Below, piece by piece: positions 25,008 through 34,789 of a stretch of DNA of 64,000 nt (within the stretch, counting starts at the first letter, position 1; each line of letters opens with the position of its first letter). Location of the stretch: the NCBI GenBank assembly GCA_946185535.1, contig CAMHJX010000015.1, positions 20,344-84,343 of the forward strand, read 5' to 3'. Source of the stretch: an uncultured Bacteroidales bacterium. Lineage in GTDB: Bacteria > Bacteroidota > Bacteroidia > Bacteroidales > F082. A program made the translations under genes and the position numbers. A model generated the notes under the pieces. That model had not been told where the DNA came from. It saw only the letters and a list, made by a program, of their open reading frames with translations, and did no database searches.

Positions 25008-25814
25008 TTATACGACAAAAGCCCCTTTTAAATGAGATTTCCTTTTTTCTTCAGGAGGTAAAACAAGGTAATCTCCATACATTTTTGTCAAATATGCATC
25101 TGGGTTATTCACTATGCACAAAGATTTCCCCTCAAACGATACTTTCTTTGTTGGAAACAATTCACTTTCTTCAAATAAATATGTATGATATTGTGACATG
25201 TTCCAAGAATAACATGTATACACTTCTGTATCTTTGGAATTGAATTTTATACAATACCTTTCATAAAACCTATGAAGCATTACCCCTATTCCTTTAGGCA
25301 TAACATGCAATACTGCAGTTAATATTTTTGAAAAAAAGTTACTTCCCGGATAGTCTCTACGACTAAAAATAGAAATAAACCAAAAAAGCCTAGAAACCTT
25401 TATGCACCATACAGCTCGTTTGGTATTACTTGGAACCTTATCGTAAGGAAAGATATCAATATATATTCCTTTGTATTTCATTTTTTCCACCCCAAAATCA
25501 GGAAAGAAAGTATCTCCAAGTCGAACTTTTGCAAAAGGCCAAGGATATGCAGAATCCGTTTTGTAAGTTTGGAGAAAAAGATTGTCTTGCAAACAACCAT
25601 TAGAACCTAATTCCAACAACCGATTGTAATCCTCTCGAGGCATCCCCACATCCACATCGTCATCCCAAGGAATGAAACCATGATGGCGAACAGCACCCAA
25701 CGCTGTGCCACTATCCAAAAAATAGGTCAAACCATTTTCTTCGCAAATCTTATCAAACTTGACCAACATGTCAAGCTGGATGGAATGTAACAATTCTATT
25801 GAGTCTGATTCCAT
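25008..25814 (-). CDS. LicD-family phosphotransferase
   Basis: This 268-residue protein has the LicD nucleotidyltransferase-fold core: DSGTALGAVRHHGFIPWDDD followed by VDVGMPREDYNRL. It then has YIDIFPYDKVPSNTKRA and a C-terminal MYGDYLVLPPEEKR. LicD proteins transfer phosphocholine or related phospho-alcohols from CDP-alcohols to glycans. The nucleotidyltransferase gene at 44290-44706 could provide an activated donor. The alcohol is unknown; no choline kinase is present. Confidence 0.9.
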   Translation of the reverse strand: MESDSIELLHSIQLDMLVKFDKICEENGLTYFLDSGTALGAVRHHGFIPWDDDVDVGMPREDYNRLLELGSNGCLQDNLFLQTYKTDSAYPWPFAKVRLGDTFFPDFGVEKMKYKGIYIDIFPYDKVPSNTKRAVWCIKVSRLFWFISIFSRRDYPGSNFFSKILTAVLHVMPKGIGVMLHRFYERYCIKFNSKDTEVYTCYSWNMSQYHTYLFEESELFPTKKVSFEGKSLCIVNNPDAYLTKMYGDYLVLPPEEKRKSHLKGAFVV

Positions 25815-25829
25815 AACGGTTTTATTTGT

Positions 25830-27035
25830 TTATAGTTTTCCAAGACATCTTTTCGCAAAGCGTTTCATGCCCATAGCACGAACCATTTTTTTATACATCC
25901 GGCCAGGTAATGCATCCTCGTCATCTGTAACGAAACTGATGTCACTTTCACGCAACAGGGATTTGTACTCACCTCTGGAAATATATCCATGATACCAATC
26001 TTCCAAACACATGCGTTCATTAACAAATGTTGCGCTTTTGGTTATTAATAACTTATCGTCTATAGGGGCTTCTTCTGTCATCATACGCACAAACAATGCA
26101 GGAAGGTTTATTCCCATTTTCGTATAGGCATAACCCGACCCTCCATAGCGGAAATTCATCTCGCAGAAAAAGTATTTGCCTTCACTCTTAAAAAAGTCTA
26201 TGTCAAATATGCCAACAAATCCTGTTTCACGAACAAATGCCTTGAAGCCGTCCAATAGTTCCACATAGTCATCACATGGCTCTATAATCCCCCTTTTAGC
26301 CACTCCAAAATGACCTCCCATAGCCAAAGAGGTTGTATGTATAATTCCCGGAATGAGAACATTATGGCCGTCTGAAACGCCCATTAAAGCTTGTTCTACG
26401 TCAATTTTTTTGTATTCCTCAACCAAAACTGAGATCGAAGGATAACGCTTTATCAAAAGGTTGATGGTTTTGTGCAGGTCTTCTTCGTTTTCACATTTGC
26501 CCAATCCTGTTTTTGCTCCTACCAAAGTAGCCAACGGTTTGGGGAAACATGGGTAAGTGATTTCGGACGGTAATGAATATGCTCCATCTATCACCTCAAC
26601 TACCTTTCCCCGAGCAACATTCAAACCCATTTTCAAAGCAGTTTCCTTTTGACGAATCTTGCTCATCCAATCCACCACTGCTCCTTGACGATGATTAATA
26701 TGAGGAAACAAGAAATGTTTTTCGAGCCTATTCTGATTCAAATCGATAGCCGCCGCCGACATGTCACTGTCAGGGATTATGACCACTTTTTGGTTCGAAT
26801 CCACACATTTTTCCAGCAATAAATCAATTAGTTTTTCGCTTTCAGGCAAACAGTAATGGATTTGGCTGACATACTTGCTATAGCAGTCAATTGGACGGGA
26901 AGAGTCAGGCTTGCCCTTTCGCTTATTGACCATCATTACGATGACAATCACCTCATAACCAGTCCTACCCAAAGCCCGAATAACCCCTAACCTTGATGTG
27001 TACCCATGCCCTATAACAACGACTTTTTGTTTCAT
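25830..27035 (-). CDS. ATP-grasp ligase, paralogue 1
   Basis: This 401-residue protein begins with a Rossmann-like VVVIGHGYTSRLGVIRALG. It continues PIDCYSKYVSQIHYC, then the ATP-grasp fold with YPCFPKPLATLVGAKTG, VLVEEYKKIDVEQALMGVSD, the metal site FDIDFFKSEGKYFFCEMNFR and YGGSGYAYTKMGINLP. ATP-grasp enzymes join a carboxylate to an amine through an acyl-phosphate. Two colinear paralogues follow upstream, so the locus may add a series of amino acids or amides to the polymer. No close named relative is recognised. Confidence 0.85.
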   Translation of the reverse strand: MKQKVVVIGHGYTSRLGVIRALGRTGYEVIVIVMMVNKRKGKPDSSRPIDCYSKYVSQIHYCLPESEKLIDLLLEKCVDSNQKVVIIPDSDMSAAAIDLNQNRLEKHFLFPHINHRQGAVVDWMSKIRQKETALKMGLNVARGKVVEVIDGAYSLPSEITYPCFPKPLATLVGAKTGLGKCENEEDLHKTINLLIKRYPSISVLVEEYKKIDVEQALMGVSDGHNVLIPGIIHTTSLAMGGHFGVAKRGIIEPCDDYVELLDGFKAFVRETGFVGIFDIDFFKSEGKYFFCEMNFRYGGSGYAYTKMGINLPALFVRMMTEEAPIDDKLLITKSATFVNERMCLEDWYHGYISRGEYKSLLRESDISFVTDDEDALPGRMYKKMVRAMGMKRFAKRCLGKL

Positions 27036-27062
27036 AATCGTAGCTTCTAAACAATTAGATCA

Positions 27063-28265
27063 TTACTTCTTCAATATTCTTTTCAATGTATTAACAGGCA
27101 ATCTTTTCCGAATTAACCTATTAAACATTTTCTCGGGCAAAGTGTCTTCCGCATCAGGAACAAAACGGATATCTGCTGTTTTTATATATTTTCGATATTC
27201 CTTGTAGGAGATATATCCATAATTCCAATCATCCACACACATCCTTTCATTTACATAAACGGCTTCTCCCTTAACAGTCTTATTCATGGCTTCAATGGAC
27301 TCACCATAAAAGTGTTTCACCATCATGGCTGGAAGGTTTACCCCCATTTTTGTGATGGCATATCCCGAACCTCCATAACGCAAATTCAACTCGCAGAAAT
27401 AAAACTTACCCTCACTCTTATAGAAATCCACATCAAAAACACCTACGAATCCAATGGCCAATACCAATTGCTTGAACTTTTCCAACAATGCCTCAAATCC
27501 CTTCACAGAAATAACCTTACCTTGTAAGGCAATTCCCATGTTTTTCTTTGAAACTTTTAGAAACTGAAGCACTCCAGGAATAATCACTTCTTTTCCATCC
27601 GAAAAGCCAAGCAAGGCATACTCGGTCTCAATTTCCTTGTAATCTTCCACCATGACCTTGACGTCCCTACTTCGCGTATTGATGATGTAATCCAAAGCTT
27701 CCGACAAATCCTTCACATTGTCACAACGTCTCATGCCACCCTTGCCTCCATTCATGGTAGCCAAAGGCTTGGGAAAGACAGGATATTGCAAATCGGACGG
27801 GTTGGTGTATTGTCCGTCCTTAATCTCAACTATCGTGGCGTTGGTTACATTCAAGCCAATCTCCTTTGCCAATTGTTTCTGATGTGTTTTCTCCATCCAA
27901 TACTCCATCGAAGACGGCTCTTTGGCGATATGAGGAAACAAGAAATGCGCTTTTAATCTGTCTTTGTTATTATCGATGGCAGCCACCACGTCGTCGCCAT
28001 CAGGAATCAACACAACCTTCTGATTTGGGTCAACGCATTTTTCGAGCAACAGCGGAACCAGCGAATCGCGCTCACGACGAACGCAATAGTAAAAACGGCT
28101 GACGTATTTGCTGTAGCAGTCAATCGGTTTAACAGGTGTTGATTTCTTGTCCTTCGTTTGTGTCATCACCACGACAGTGACTTCACATCCGATTTGTGCC
28201 ACGGCACGAATGAGACTCAACCGCGAGGAATAGCTATGCCCTATGATGACAACTTTGGGTTTCAT
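27063..28265 (-). CDS. ATP-grasp ligase, paralogue 2
   Basis: This 400-residue protein is colinear with its neighbours: VVIIGHSYSSRLSLIRAVAQ, YPVFPKPLATMNGGKGGM, MVEDYKEIETEYALLGFSD, FDVDFYKSEGKFYFCELNLR and YGGSGYAITKMGVNLP. The ATP-binding and Mg-binding residues are kept. Differences concentrate in the middle, where substrate contacts are expected, for example a stretch ending LQFLKVSKKNMGIALQGKV. A substrate distinct from paralogue 1 is therefore plausible. Confidence 0.85.
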   Translation of the reverse strand: MKPKVVIIGHSYSSRLSLIRAVAQIGCEVTVVVMTQTKDKKSTPVKPIDCYSKYVSRFYYCVRRERDSLVPLLLEKCVDPNQKVVLIPDGDDVVAAIDNNKDRLKAHFLFPHIAKEPSSMEYWMEKTHQKQLAKEIGLNVTNATIVEIKDGQYTNPSDLQYPVFPKPLATMNGGKGGMRRCDNVKDLSEALDYIINTRSRDVKVMVEDYKEIETEYALLGFSDGKEVIIPGVLQFLKVSKKNMGIALQGKVISVKGFEALLEKFKQLVLAIGFVGVFDVDFYKSEGKFYFCELNLRYGGSGYAITKMGVNLPAMMVKHFYGESIEAMNKTVKGEAVYVNERMCVDDWNYGYISYKEYRKYIKTADIRFVPDAEDTLPEKMFNRLIRKRLPVNTLKRILKK

Positions 28266-28276
28266 TAATCAAAAAA

Positions 28277-29404
28277 CTATATATGCAACAAATGCTCAAT
28301 CCCTACAATGGCTGTTTCTCGGTTCTGTTCTGAACGCAGCGTATGGAGCGCAAACATCAAATCTCTTTCGTTGTATTTATACAACCACTTTTTGTAAGCA
28401 GCAGGAAAAAATCTTTTCAATTTCAACCTCAATTTTGAGGGACTTCTGAAAGCAGTAAGATATAAACGCAACTCTTTGTCGCAGAACTTCTGCAATTCTT
28501 GATACACATAATCCTCGTCTCCAACCTTATTCGAACGTGCATTGAATTCCAACAAATCCTGCTGTTCGTCATAGCGCACAAAGAGGTTGTCAACAGATTT
28601 AACCTTGTGTTTTTTGATCTGAACTTGCCCGTTCTCAATGACTAATTCCACAATTAACCCTGTATCCGTTAGTCCTGGAGCAAAGTTCTTGAGCAAGAAA
28701 TCACCTTGACCATAAAGTAGATACGATCCATTGTAATATTCCTCACATCCAATGCAATGCGTATGCTGAGCAAGAATCAAATCCGCACCGCAATCAGCCA
28801 TACGATGAAAGCGTTTTCTCGTCTCAGGCGATGGATAGTGGAACTTTTCAATTCCACCATGATATAACACCACTAAATAATCGCATTGTTTCTTCAACTG
28901 TTCCAACTCTCGACAAACCACATATTCGTCATACAACCAAGCTCCTGCGGTATTGTCTGTAGGTTTGTTATACATGGTTTCACTGACATTGTAGAAACCG
29001 ATGTTTATTCCACCAACTTCCTTAACAAACGAACGGACTATTTCATTTTCATTTTTGCCAGCACCGATATGCCTAATTCCAGCATTATCCAAAGTGCGCA
29101 TCGTATCTATCATGCCTTGGTGTCCACCATCTGTGGCATGGTTGTTGGCTAAAAGACACAGATCTATTCCCAGTTTCTTGTAAGCTTCAACGGCCGATGT
29201 TGTTGCCACTTTAACTGGGCCAGTTTTTCTGCATTTGTCAGGATGGTCGGTCAATGCGCCTTCGAGATTACAAATGGTGAAATCCGCACTAGAAAACAAT
29301 TGTGTTATTACTTTGCCGAACAATGAGTCCGTGTCACCCTTTGAAAAGAATGAAACATTTTGTTCGGTAGGGAACAGATCGCCGACAATAAGAATAGTAT
29401 TCAT
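28277..29404 (-). CDS. CapA-family phosphoesterase-fold protein, copy 1
   Basis: About 375 residues of the CapA/PGA_cap metallophosphatase-like family: ILIVGDLFPTEQ, TICNLEGALTDHPD, CLLANNHATDGGHQGM, GFYNVSETMY, ILAQHTHCIGCEEYYNG and YGQGDFLLKN. CapA helps make or export poly-gamma-glutamate in Bacillus; in Gram-negative capsule loci its relatives accompany amide-bonded polymers. The start is taken at MNTILIVG, since residues upstream do not fit the family. It lies between ATP-grasp paralogues 2 and 3, supporting a shared amide-linked product. Confidence 0.87.
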   Translation of the reverse strand: MNTILIVGDLFPTEQNVSFFSKGDTDSLFGKVITQLFSSADFTICNLEGALTDHPDKCRKTGPVKVATTSAVEAYKKLGIDLCLLANNHATDGGHQGMIDTMRTLDNAGIRHIGAGKNENEIVRSFVKEVGGINIGFYNVSETMYNKPTDNTAGAWLYDEYVVCRELEQLKKQCDYLVVLYHGGIEKFHYPSPETRKRFHRMADCGADLILAQHTHCIGCEEYYNGSYLLYGQGDFLLKNFAPGLTDTGLIVELVIENGQVQIKKHKVKSVDNLFVRYDEQQDLLEFNARSNKVGDEDYVYQELQKFCDKELRLYLTAFRSPSKLRLKLKRFFPAAYKKWLYKYNERDLMFALHTLRSEQNRETAIVGIEHLLHI

Positions 29405-29459
29405 TTTACTTGTTCTATGGATACAACTGAATATTAATAATGGAAGAAAAAAAACTCCT

Positions 29460-30674
29460 TTACTTGCCAAACAATTGTTTGACGGTTCTCTTAAAGAACT
29501 TTTTTCTAAAATCCCTCATAAAAACTTTTTGAGGCTGAGTATCGTTTTCGTCATCAATAAAATTAATCTGAGAAGTCTTTTTTAGATGTAAAAAGGCCTT
29601 GGTACTCATATATCCATTATACCAATCGTCAAAAGCCATCCTTTCGTTGAAAAATGTTGCACTTTGAACAATCTTCTTATTCAGGTCATCAATGTTTTCA
29701 CCTAAAAATGATTTAATCATCATTACCGGCAGGTTGACTCCGGTTTTGGTATAAGCATATCCCGAGCCTCCAAAGCGCATATTAATCTCAGCAAAATAGA
29801 TCAAGCCTTCGCTTTCATAAAAATCGATGTCAAAAATGCCAACAAAACCAATCTTTTTAATAAGCTGTGAAAATTTCTCTATAAGGTCATTGTCTTCTGC
29901 GGGAAAAACCTTGCCTTGCACTGCTACGCCGAAATGCGTTCCGTGAGCCAATTGCAAGATTTCGATAATTCCGGGAATCACAACCTCTTGTCCGTCAGAA
30001 AAACCCAGCAAAGCAAATTCCCTATTAATCTTCTTAAAATCCTCAACTAGAAGTTTTATGTTTCTATACCTTTCATTCAAAGTGGGCAATTGAGTCAGAT
30101 GTTTTTCCAACTCCATTCTATTATTGCATTTTTTCAAGCCCAACTTTGCTCCTACCAAAGAAACTAACGGCTTTGCAAAGCATGGATACGAAATGGTGTC
30201 AGGGATGATGTATTTCCCATCCTTAATTTCGATGACCAAAGAATTCGGCACATGTAGTCCAACTTCTTGGGCCAATTGTTTTTGACGCTCTTTATTCATC
30301 CATTCCACAACAGCACCTTGTTTCCAATTGATATTTGGACAATAAAAATGATCTTTCAAGACATCCAATGACTGGTCGATGGCTGCCGCAGAAAAATCGT
30401 TATCAGGAAAAATGAAAGTCTTTTGGTTAGGGTCAACACATTGAGTAAGAAGCAAATCGATAAGCATTTCCTTATTGTATGTCTCACAATACAAGGTACG
30501 ATTCACGTATTTGCTATATGCGTCTATTGGTTTGTCCTCCACTAAACCTCCATTAGTCTTGTTGCGATGTGTCAGTACAATAAGCGTAATGTCACATCCT
30601 ATTTCAGCGACGGAGCGGACAATACTTAACCTTCCTGTGAATCCTTGACCTATAATAACAACTTTATTTTTCAT
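29460..30674 (-). CDS. ATP-grasp ligase, paralogue 3
   Basis: This 404-residue protein is colinear with paralogues 1 and 2: VVIIGQGFTGRLSIVRSVAE, YPCFAKPLVSLVGAKLGL, LVEDFKKINREFALLGFSD, FDIDFYESEGLIYFAEINMR and FGGSGYAYTKTGVNLP. The glycine loop and acidic metal ligands are intact, so it is likely active. It probably acts with the other two ATP-grasps and the CapA protein. Confidence 0.85.
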   Translation of the reverse strand: MKNKVVIIGQGFTGRLSIVRSVAEIGCDITLIVLTHRNKTNGGLVEDKPIDAYSKYVNRTLYCETYNKEMLIDLLLTQCVDPNQKTFIFPDNDFSAAAIDQSLDVLKDHFYCPNINWKQGAVVEWMNKERQKQLAQEVGLHVPNSLVIEIKDGKYIIPDTISYPCFAKPLVSLVGAKLGLKKCNNRMELEKHLTQLPTLNERYRNIKLLVEDFKKINREFALLGFSDGQEVVIPGIIEILQLAHGTHFGVAVQGKVFPAEDNDLIEKFSQLIKKIGFVGIFDIDFYESEGLIYFAEINMRFGGSGYAYTKTGVNLPVMMIKSFLGENIDDLNKKIVQSATFFNERMAFDDWYNGYMSTKAFLHLKKTSQINFIDDENDTQPQKVFMRDFRKKFFKRTVKQLFGK

Positions 30675-30699
30675 TAAAAACAGTTCTTAAACAATAACA

Positions 30700-31347
30700 T
30701 CAACCAATACCTAACTTTCTGGAAACCTTTCTACAAATAAATGAAATCATCCGGGAACGCTCAATTCTTCCTGGCTTATATTGCCACTTGGTCAATCTCT
30801 CCGACCATTTGCAACGTTTATTGATATACTCATCCGAAAAAGGGCATCCATTAAGCCATTTCACTATCCTTACTGAATAATGGTCAGAGTTTTTTGGAGC
30901 AAAATAGGCAACCACTTTATACCCATCTTTTCCTAGCACCTTCAAAATAGTGTGATTGTTTTCTGCTGTGTCACCTTGATTCATATCAGCTCCGTGAGCT
31001 AAGGTATAGTCATATTTCAAGGCATTCATGTCCTCCAAAATACCAATTCCTTGGTATTGATTTAATATGCCAGTGAAACACCCATGGGCCACTTTTTTCC
31101 CTTTGTTCCACCAGTTTTTTCCTTGGAAGAATGTGACCGATGTGGTACCGACTAATTTATCTCCGTCCATGGCCACCCAACACTCACCTTCTTCGCCCAG
31201 CATTTCTTTGATTTGGTCGCCTGTCATTTGAGAATAACCTAAAACTATTCCTTTTTCATAGTTTTTTTTATGTGCTGCAGCCAACAGTTCATGGATGTCA
31301 TCGTATGAAACCCAATCGGGCTTGGGCATTACTTTTATATCTTCCAT
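30700..31347 (-). CDS. GNAT-like N-acyltransferase
   Basis: This 215-residue protein has a central GNAT-like fold: CWVAMDGDKLVGTTSVTF, the CoA-binding turn NQYQGIGILEDM, and VLGKDGYKVVAYFAPKNSDH. The C-terminus is basic and may form an amphipathic extension. It would acylate an amine, either on a sugar or on an amino acid in the pathway. It starts two bases after the upstream acyltransferase gene ends. Confidence 0.72.
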   Translation of the reverse strand: MEDIKVMPKPDWVSYDDIHELLAAAHKKNYEKGIVLGYSQMTGDQIKEMLGEEGECWVAMDGDKLVGTTSVTFFQGKNWWNKGKKVAHGCFTGILNQYQGIGILEDMNALKYDYTLAHGADMNQGDTAENNHTILKVLGKDGYKVVAYFAPKNSDHYSVRIVKWLNGCPFSDEYINKRCKWSERLTKWQYKPGRIERSRMISFICRKVSRKLGIG

Positions 31348-31348
31348 A

Positions 31349-32350
31349 TCATTTATTTTTTTCAGTTTTAAAACCTTGCATCAACTTATCATAACCAAAT
31401 TGGATATAATATGACAGCACCAACATCACAGGAAAAACGACACCTGCCATATAGAGCCATTTCAACCAAACAGTCGATGGATTCCAAATCATTTCACCTG
31501 CCCAAAAGAAAAAGCGGTGGAACATATAACAGGCCATGCTCGCATAACTTACATTTTTAATTAACGAGCCAATTGGCGAGACCACATTACTTGCATTATG
31601 ACGAAACACCATGTTAGCAATATACTCACAAACAAACAAGAGAGCAAATACGCCAACAAATGCTGAAGTTCTTTTAAACAACACGTTTGGTGTCTTTAAA
31701 AAGGTTACGGATAGTAATCCAACAAAAAACACCACTACTACCCACTTTATCCATTTACGATTCTCAAATTTCCAATTAAAATAAGGCGCTGTAACCAAAC
31801 CCACAATATATAACGACATGTTAAATAGGAATCTAAAATCTAACGGATGGATATAATTCCGTATAAACCAAACTATTAACAACATTCCAGCTCCTATTGT
31901 CAAACGCCATGCAAATGACTTTCTACTAATGAAAGGAGTAATGAAATAGCACCAAAGTATAACAGGTATATACCACAGTGTCATTGGCCTAGGTGTTGTG
32001 AACGGGGATATGCAAAGCACACCATTCAAGGTGGCTTTGACACTATTAAAGCCAATCAAATAGAGGATGACTGCAGCAAGCAGAAAAAGCGGTATGATTC
32101 GCAAAACACGTTTCTTATAGAAAGGCCATATCCTTGTGTTGCCATCTTCTCCAAAAGAATACTTGCCGCCAAGAAGATAACCAGAAGCAAATGTGAAGAG
32201 GCCCAAACAAGAATTAGTTAAAATGGCAAACACTGGATGCACATAAATCGCAGAAGTTACTTCTGGATGTATGTATGCCCACAAATGCACAAACGCGACA
32301 ATAAAAGACATACACAAAACACGTGCAACATCAAATCGGTAATCTCTCAT
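31349..32350 (-). CDS. Acyltransferase-3 family membrane protein
   Basis: This 333-residue protein has about ten membrane helices and a typical acyltransferase-3 opening (YRFDVARVLCMSFIVAFVHLW, with the conserved His after a helix) and LFTFASGYLLGGKYSF. OafA-like proteins O-acetylate surface sugars across the inner membrane. With the LbH and NeuD proteins it makes several independent acyl-decoration enzymes in one locus. Confidence 0.88.
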   Translation of the reverse strand: MRDYRFDVARVLCMSFIVAFVHLWAYIHPEVTSAIYVHPVFAILTNSCLGLFTFASGYLLGGKYSFGEDGNTRIWPFYKKRVLRIIPLFLLAAVILYLIGFNSVKATLNGVLCISPFTTPRPMTLWYIPVILWCYFITPFISRKSFAWRLTIGAGMLLIVWFIRNYIHPLDFRFLFNMSLYIVGLVTAPYFNWKFENRKWIKWVVVVFFVGLLSVTFLKTPNVLFKRTSAFVGVFALLFVCEYIANMVFRHNASNVVSPIGSLIKNVSYASMACYMFHRFFFWAGEMIWNPSTVWLKWLYMAGVVFPVMLVLSYYIQFGYDKLMQGFKTEKNK

Positions 32351-32353
32351 ATA

Positions 32354-33100
32354 TCAATGTATTGTATATCCGCCATCAATTACCAACGAGGTACCTGTAA
32401 CCATTTGCGAGGCATCCGACATGTAGTAAATCACGGCGTATGCAATTTCTTCCGGTCTGGCAAATCGGCCCAAAGGATAGTTGCTCCGGATTTCGCTCAA
32501 TGTTTCCTCGCTATACTTGTGAATCATCTCCGTTTCGACGAATGCAGGTTGAATGCAATTCACTCGGGCTTTAAGCGGCAATACCTCAAGCGCCAAAACT
32601 TTGGCGAACTGATTGACTGCCGCTTTTGAGGCAGCATACATTGCATTGGATACCGAAGGATAGAACGCAGAAACAGATGACATGAATACAATAGAGGCTT
32701 GTTTGGCTATTTTTTTATCTTTCAGTAAAGATTTGACCAACATAGCAGGTCCTGAAAGATTTGTCGAAAGCATCTTTGACACATACTCATCATCAATCTT
32801 CTTGATGATCATTTTGTCATTGATGCCAGCAATTAAAGCGATTCCATCCAATACCGAAACTTCTTCTGCCAATTTCTGAATATCTTCTAAATTGGTCATA
32901 TCAGCCGTTATGATGCAATGATTACCCGGAGCCATTTCCGAAAGTGTCTGTTCCAACCGCTCTTTATTGCGTGCCGAAAGAAAGACATTGGCACCCATTT
33001 TAGAACATTCGATGGCAGTTGCCTTCCCTATTCCAGAAGATGCGCCTGTGACCAAAATGGTTTTACCTTCAAGACTGAAAATAGCGTTATTCATGCTCAT
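32354..33100 (-). CDS. Short-chain reductase, copy 3
   Basis: A 248-residue SDR: ILVTGASSGIGKATAIECSK, ITADMTN, VFMSSVSAFYPS (Ser), YAASKAAVNQ (Tyr, Lys) and GTSLVIDGGYTIH. It resembles SDR copy 2 in order and motifs (both have the EGKTILVTGA opening and a short DGG end), so copies 2 and 3 are probably duplicates serving two parallel modules. It lies next to NeuD copy 2, as copy 2 lies near NeuD copy 1. Confidence 0.88.
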   Translation of the reverse strand: MSMNNAIFSLEGKTILVTGASSGIGKATAIECSKMGANVFLSARNKERLEQTLSEMAPGNHCIITADMTNLEDIQKLAEEVSVLDGIALIAGINDKMIIKKIDDEYVSKMLSTNLSGPAMLVKSLLKDKKIAKQASIVFMSSVSAFYPSVSNAMYAASKAAVNQFAKVLALEVLPLKARVNCIQPAFVETEMIHKYSEETLSEIRSNYPLGRFARPEEIAYAVIYYMSDASQMVTGTSLVIDGGYTIH

Positions 33101-33103
33101 TAA

Positions 33104-33688
33104 TTATAGTTCGATTTTTTTTGCAGGATTACCTAGGACCGTCTCACCATCTTTCACTTTGCGACTTACTACACTGCCCGCTCCAACTGTACAGCCCTCC
33201 CCTATTTTCACATCTGGATAGATGATGGAACCCGTAAAAAGAGATGTGCGTGTCCCAACTTTGTTTCTGCCACATAATTTAACTCCCACGTATAGATGTG
33301 AACCTTGTTCAACAACACCATCATGTCCAATATTACAGTGGTCTTGTATCAAAACGTCATCATGAATATTGGTATTAATAGAAACCGTAGTGAATGCACC
33401 AACGACGACTCCCGTACCTAAAACACAAGATGGTGCGATATTAGCAGATGGATGAATAATATTGACAAAATGCCCACCTTTTTCACGTATGATACGAGTT
33501 TTTTCGACCCTATCTGAAGGTTTTGATTCAGCACATACAAAAACATCATCCGGTTCAATCTGATAATCATCTACATTATCAATATGACATTTAATATCCC
33601 ATTCAACAAGATAATCTTTACAGATAGAAGCGTACCAATGTACGATTTGACCTACATTGCCTTTCCCTATAATAATCAAATGTTTCAT
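33104..33688 (-). CDS. NeuD-type hexapeptide acyltransferase, copy 2
   Basis: This 194-residue protein opens HLIIIGKGNVGQIVHWYASI. Its repeats include IIHPSANIAPSCVLGTGVVV, NIHDDVLIQDHCNIGHDGVV and VGTRTSLFTGSIIYPDVKIG. It closes with TVLGNPAKKIEL. It is a paralogue of the gene at 21906-22535 and sits in the same type of neighbourhood (ACP, KAS III, SDR). It probably attaches an acyl group to a sugar. Confidence 0.88.
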   Translation of the reverse strand: MKHLIIIGKGNVGQIVHWYASICKDYLVEWDIKCHIDNVDDYQIEPDDVFVCAESKPSDRVEKTRIIREKGGHFVNIIHPSANIAPSCVLGTGVVVGAFTTVSINTNIHDDVLIQDHCNIGHDGVVEQGSHLYVGVKLCGRNKVGTRTSLFTGSIIYPDVKIGEGCTVGAGSVVSRKVKDGETVLGNPAKKIEL

Positions 33689-33693
33689 AAATT

Positions 33694-34761
33694 TTATAAT
33701 GTCATTAGATCAGGAATCAATATTTTACCATGAGTTTTTATTTGGGCTACACCAAGTGAGAAACCAACACCAATGGTCGCAGCGAGCAAATTAAGAGGTC
33801 TATCATACAACTCATGTTGTAACTCTGTAACCATTAATAATGGAATAGTTGCGCCACTAGTATTACCAAATTCCTGTATGTTATAAGGCACCTTTTCAGG
33901 AGGAAACTTCAACTTCTTGCGTAGTTTCTCACAGAGGAACTTATTGGCCTGATGCAACAGTAGATAGTCAACCTCATCAGGCTCGATATTAAACTTAGCA
34001 CGCATCTCTTCATAAACCTTTGGGATGAAATGTGTACCGTAAGAGAACACCTCGTCGCCAATCATCTTCTCATGCAAGCGGGTGCGACGGATGCCGTTGC
34101 CACAATCTTCCATAATAAACGATTTTTCGTTGACAGGGTTGCGCGAGCCACCGTCAGGCAAGATAACAAATTCTCGTCCTGATCCATCGGACATATAGGT
34201 GATGTTGATCTCGTCTTTCGAATTCGGGTCATACTCAATAGCCGTAACCGTACCGGCATCGCCAAGTAGGAGTGTCATGCTGCGGTCTTCTGGACTAGCG
34301 TATTCCGACTGGGTGTTACCCACCATCAGTAATCCTTTGCGGAAAGAACCCGAAGACATCAAGTTGCCCATCACGCCAAGTCCCACAAGGAAACCAGAGC
34401 ATCCAAGAGTGATGTCAAAAGCAAGACAAGAGGTTGGAATACCCATCTTATCCTGCAACACAATTCCTGTAGCAGGGAGTTTATAGTCTGTGGTGTGTGA
34501 AACAAAAACTAAAAGATCGATTTCGCTCTTATCCCAGCCAAGGTCTGCCAAGAGTTTTTCAGCCGCTTTCTGACACAAGTCGGAAGTGCAAATGCTTCCA
34601 TCGTGTATGGCGCAATGACGGCGAACAACGCCTGTTGCATTGATATATTTCTGGATTTCTTCAGGGGTCATGCCAGGATAATCCTTGTTCTCTTGTACAC
34701 GTTCAGGTACACACCCAGCCATGCCTTTAATAGCAATATTTTTTACACTAATTGATGACAT
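33694..34761 (-). CDS. Beta-ketoacyl-ACP synthase III, copy 2
   Basis: About 355 residues from MSSISVKN. Catalytic residues are visible as DITLGCSGFLVG (Cys121), LLLHQANKFLC and FGNTSGATIP. Shared segments with copy 1 (ICTSDLCQKAAEKLLADLGW against LCTSDLCQDAAERLLAALGW) show they are paralogues. A longer N-terminal reading to 34881 would cross the hairpin at 34790-34822 and the end of the ACP gene, so it is rejected. Confidence 0.92.
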   Translation of the reverse strand: MSSISVKNIAIKGMAGCVPERVQENKDYPGMTPEEIQKYINATGVVRRHCAIHDGSICTSDLCQKAAEKLLADLGWDKSEIDLLVFVSHTTDYKLPATGIVLQDKMGIPTSCLAFDITLGCSGFLVGLGVMGNLMSSGSFRKGLLMVGNTQSEYASPEDRSMTLLLGDAGTVTAIEYDPNSKDEINITYMSDGSGREFVILPDGGSRNPVNEKSFIMEDCGNGIRRTRLHEKMIGDEVFSYGTHFIPKVYEEMRAKFNIEPDEVDYLLLHQANKFLCEKLRKKLKFPPEKVPYNIQEFGNTSGATIPLLMVTELQHELYDRPLNLLAATIGVGFSLGVAQIKTHGKILIPDLMTL

Positions 34762-34789
34762 ATATTCAAATTTACATTTTGGAAGAAAG

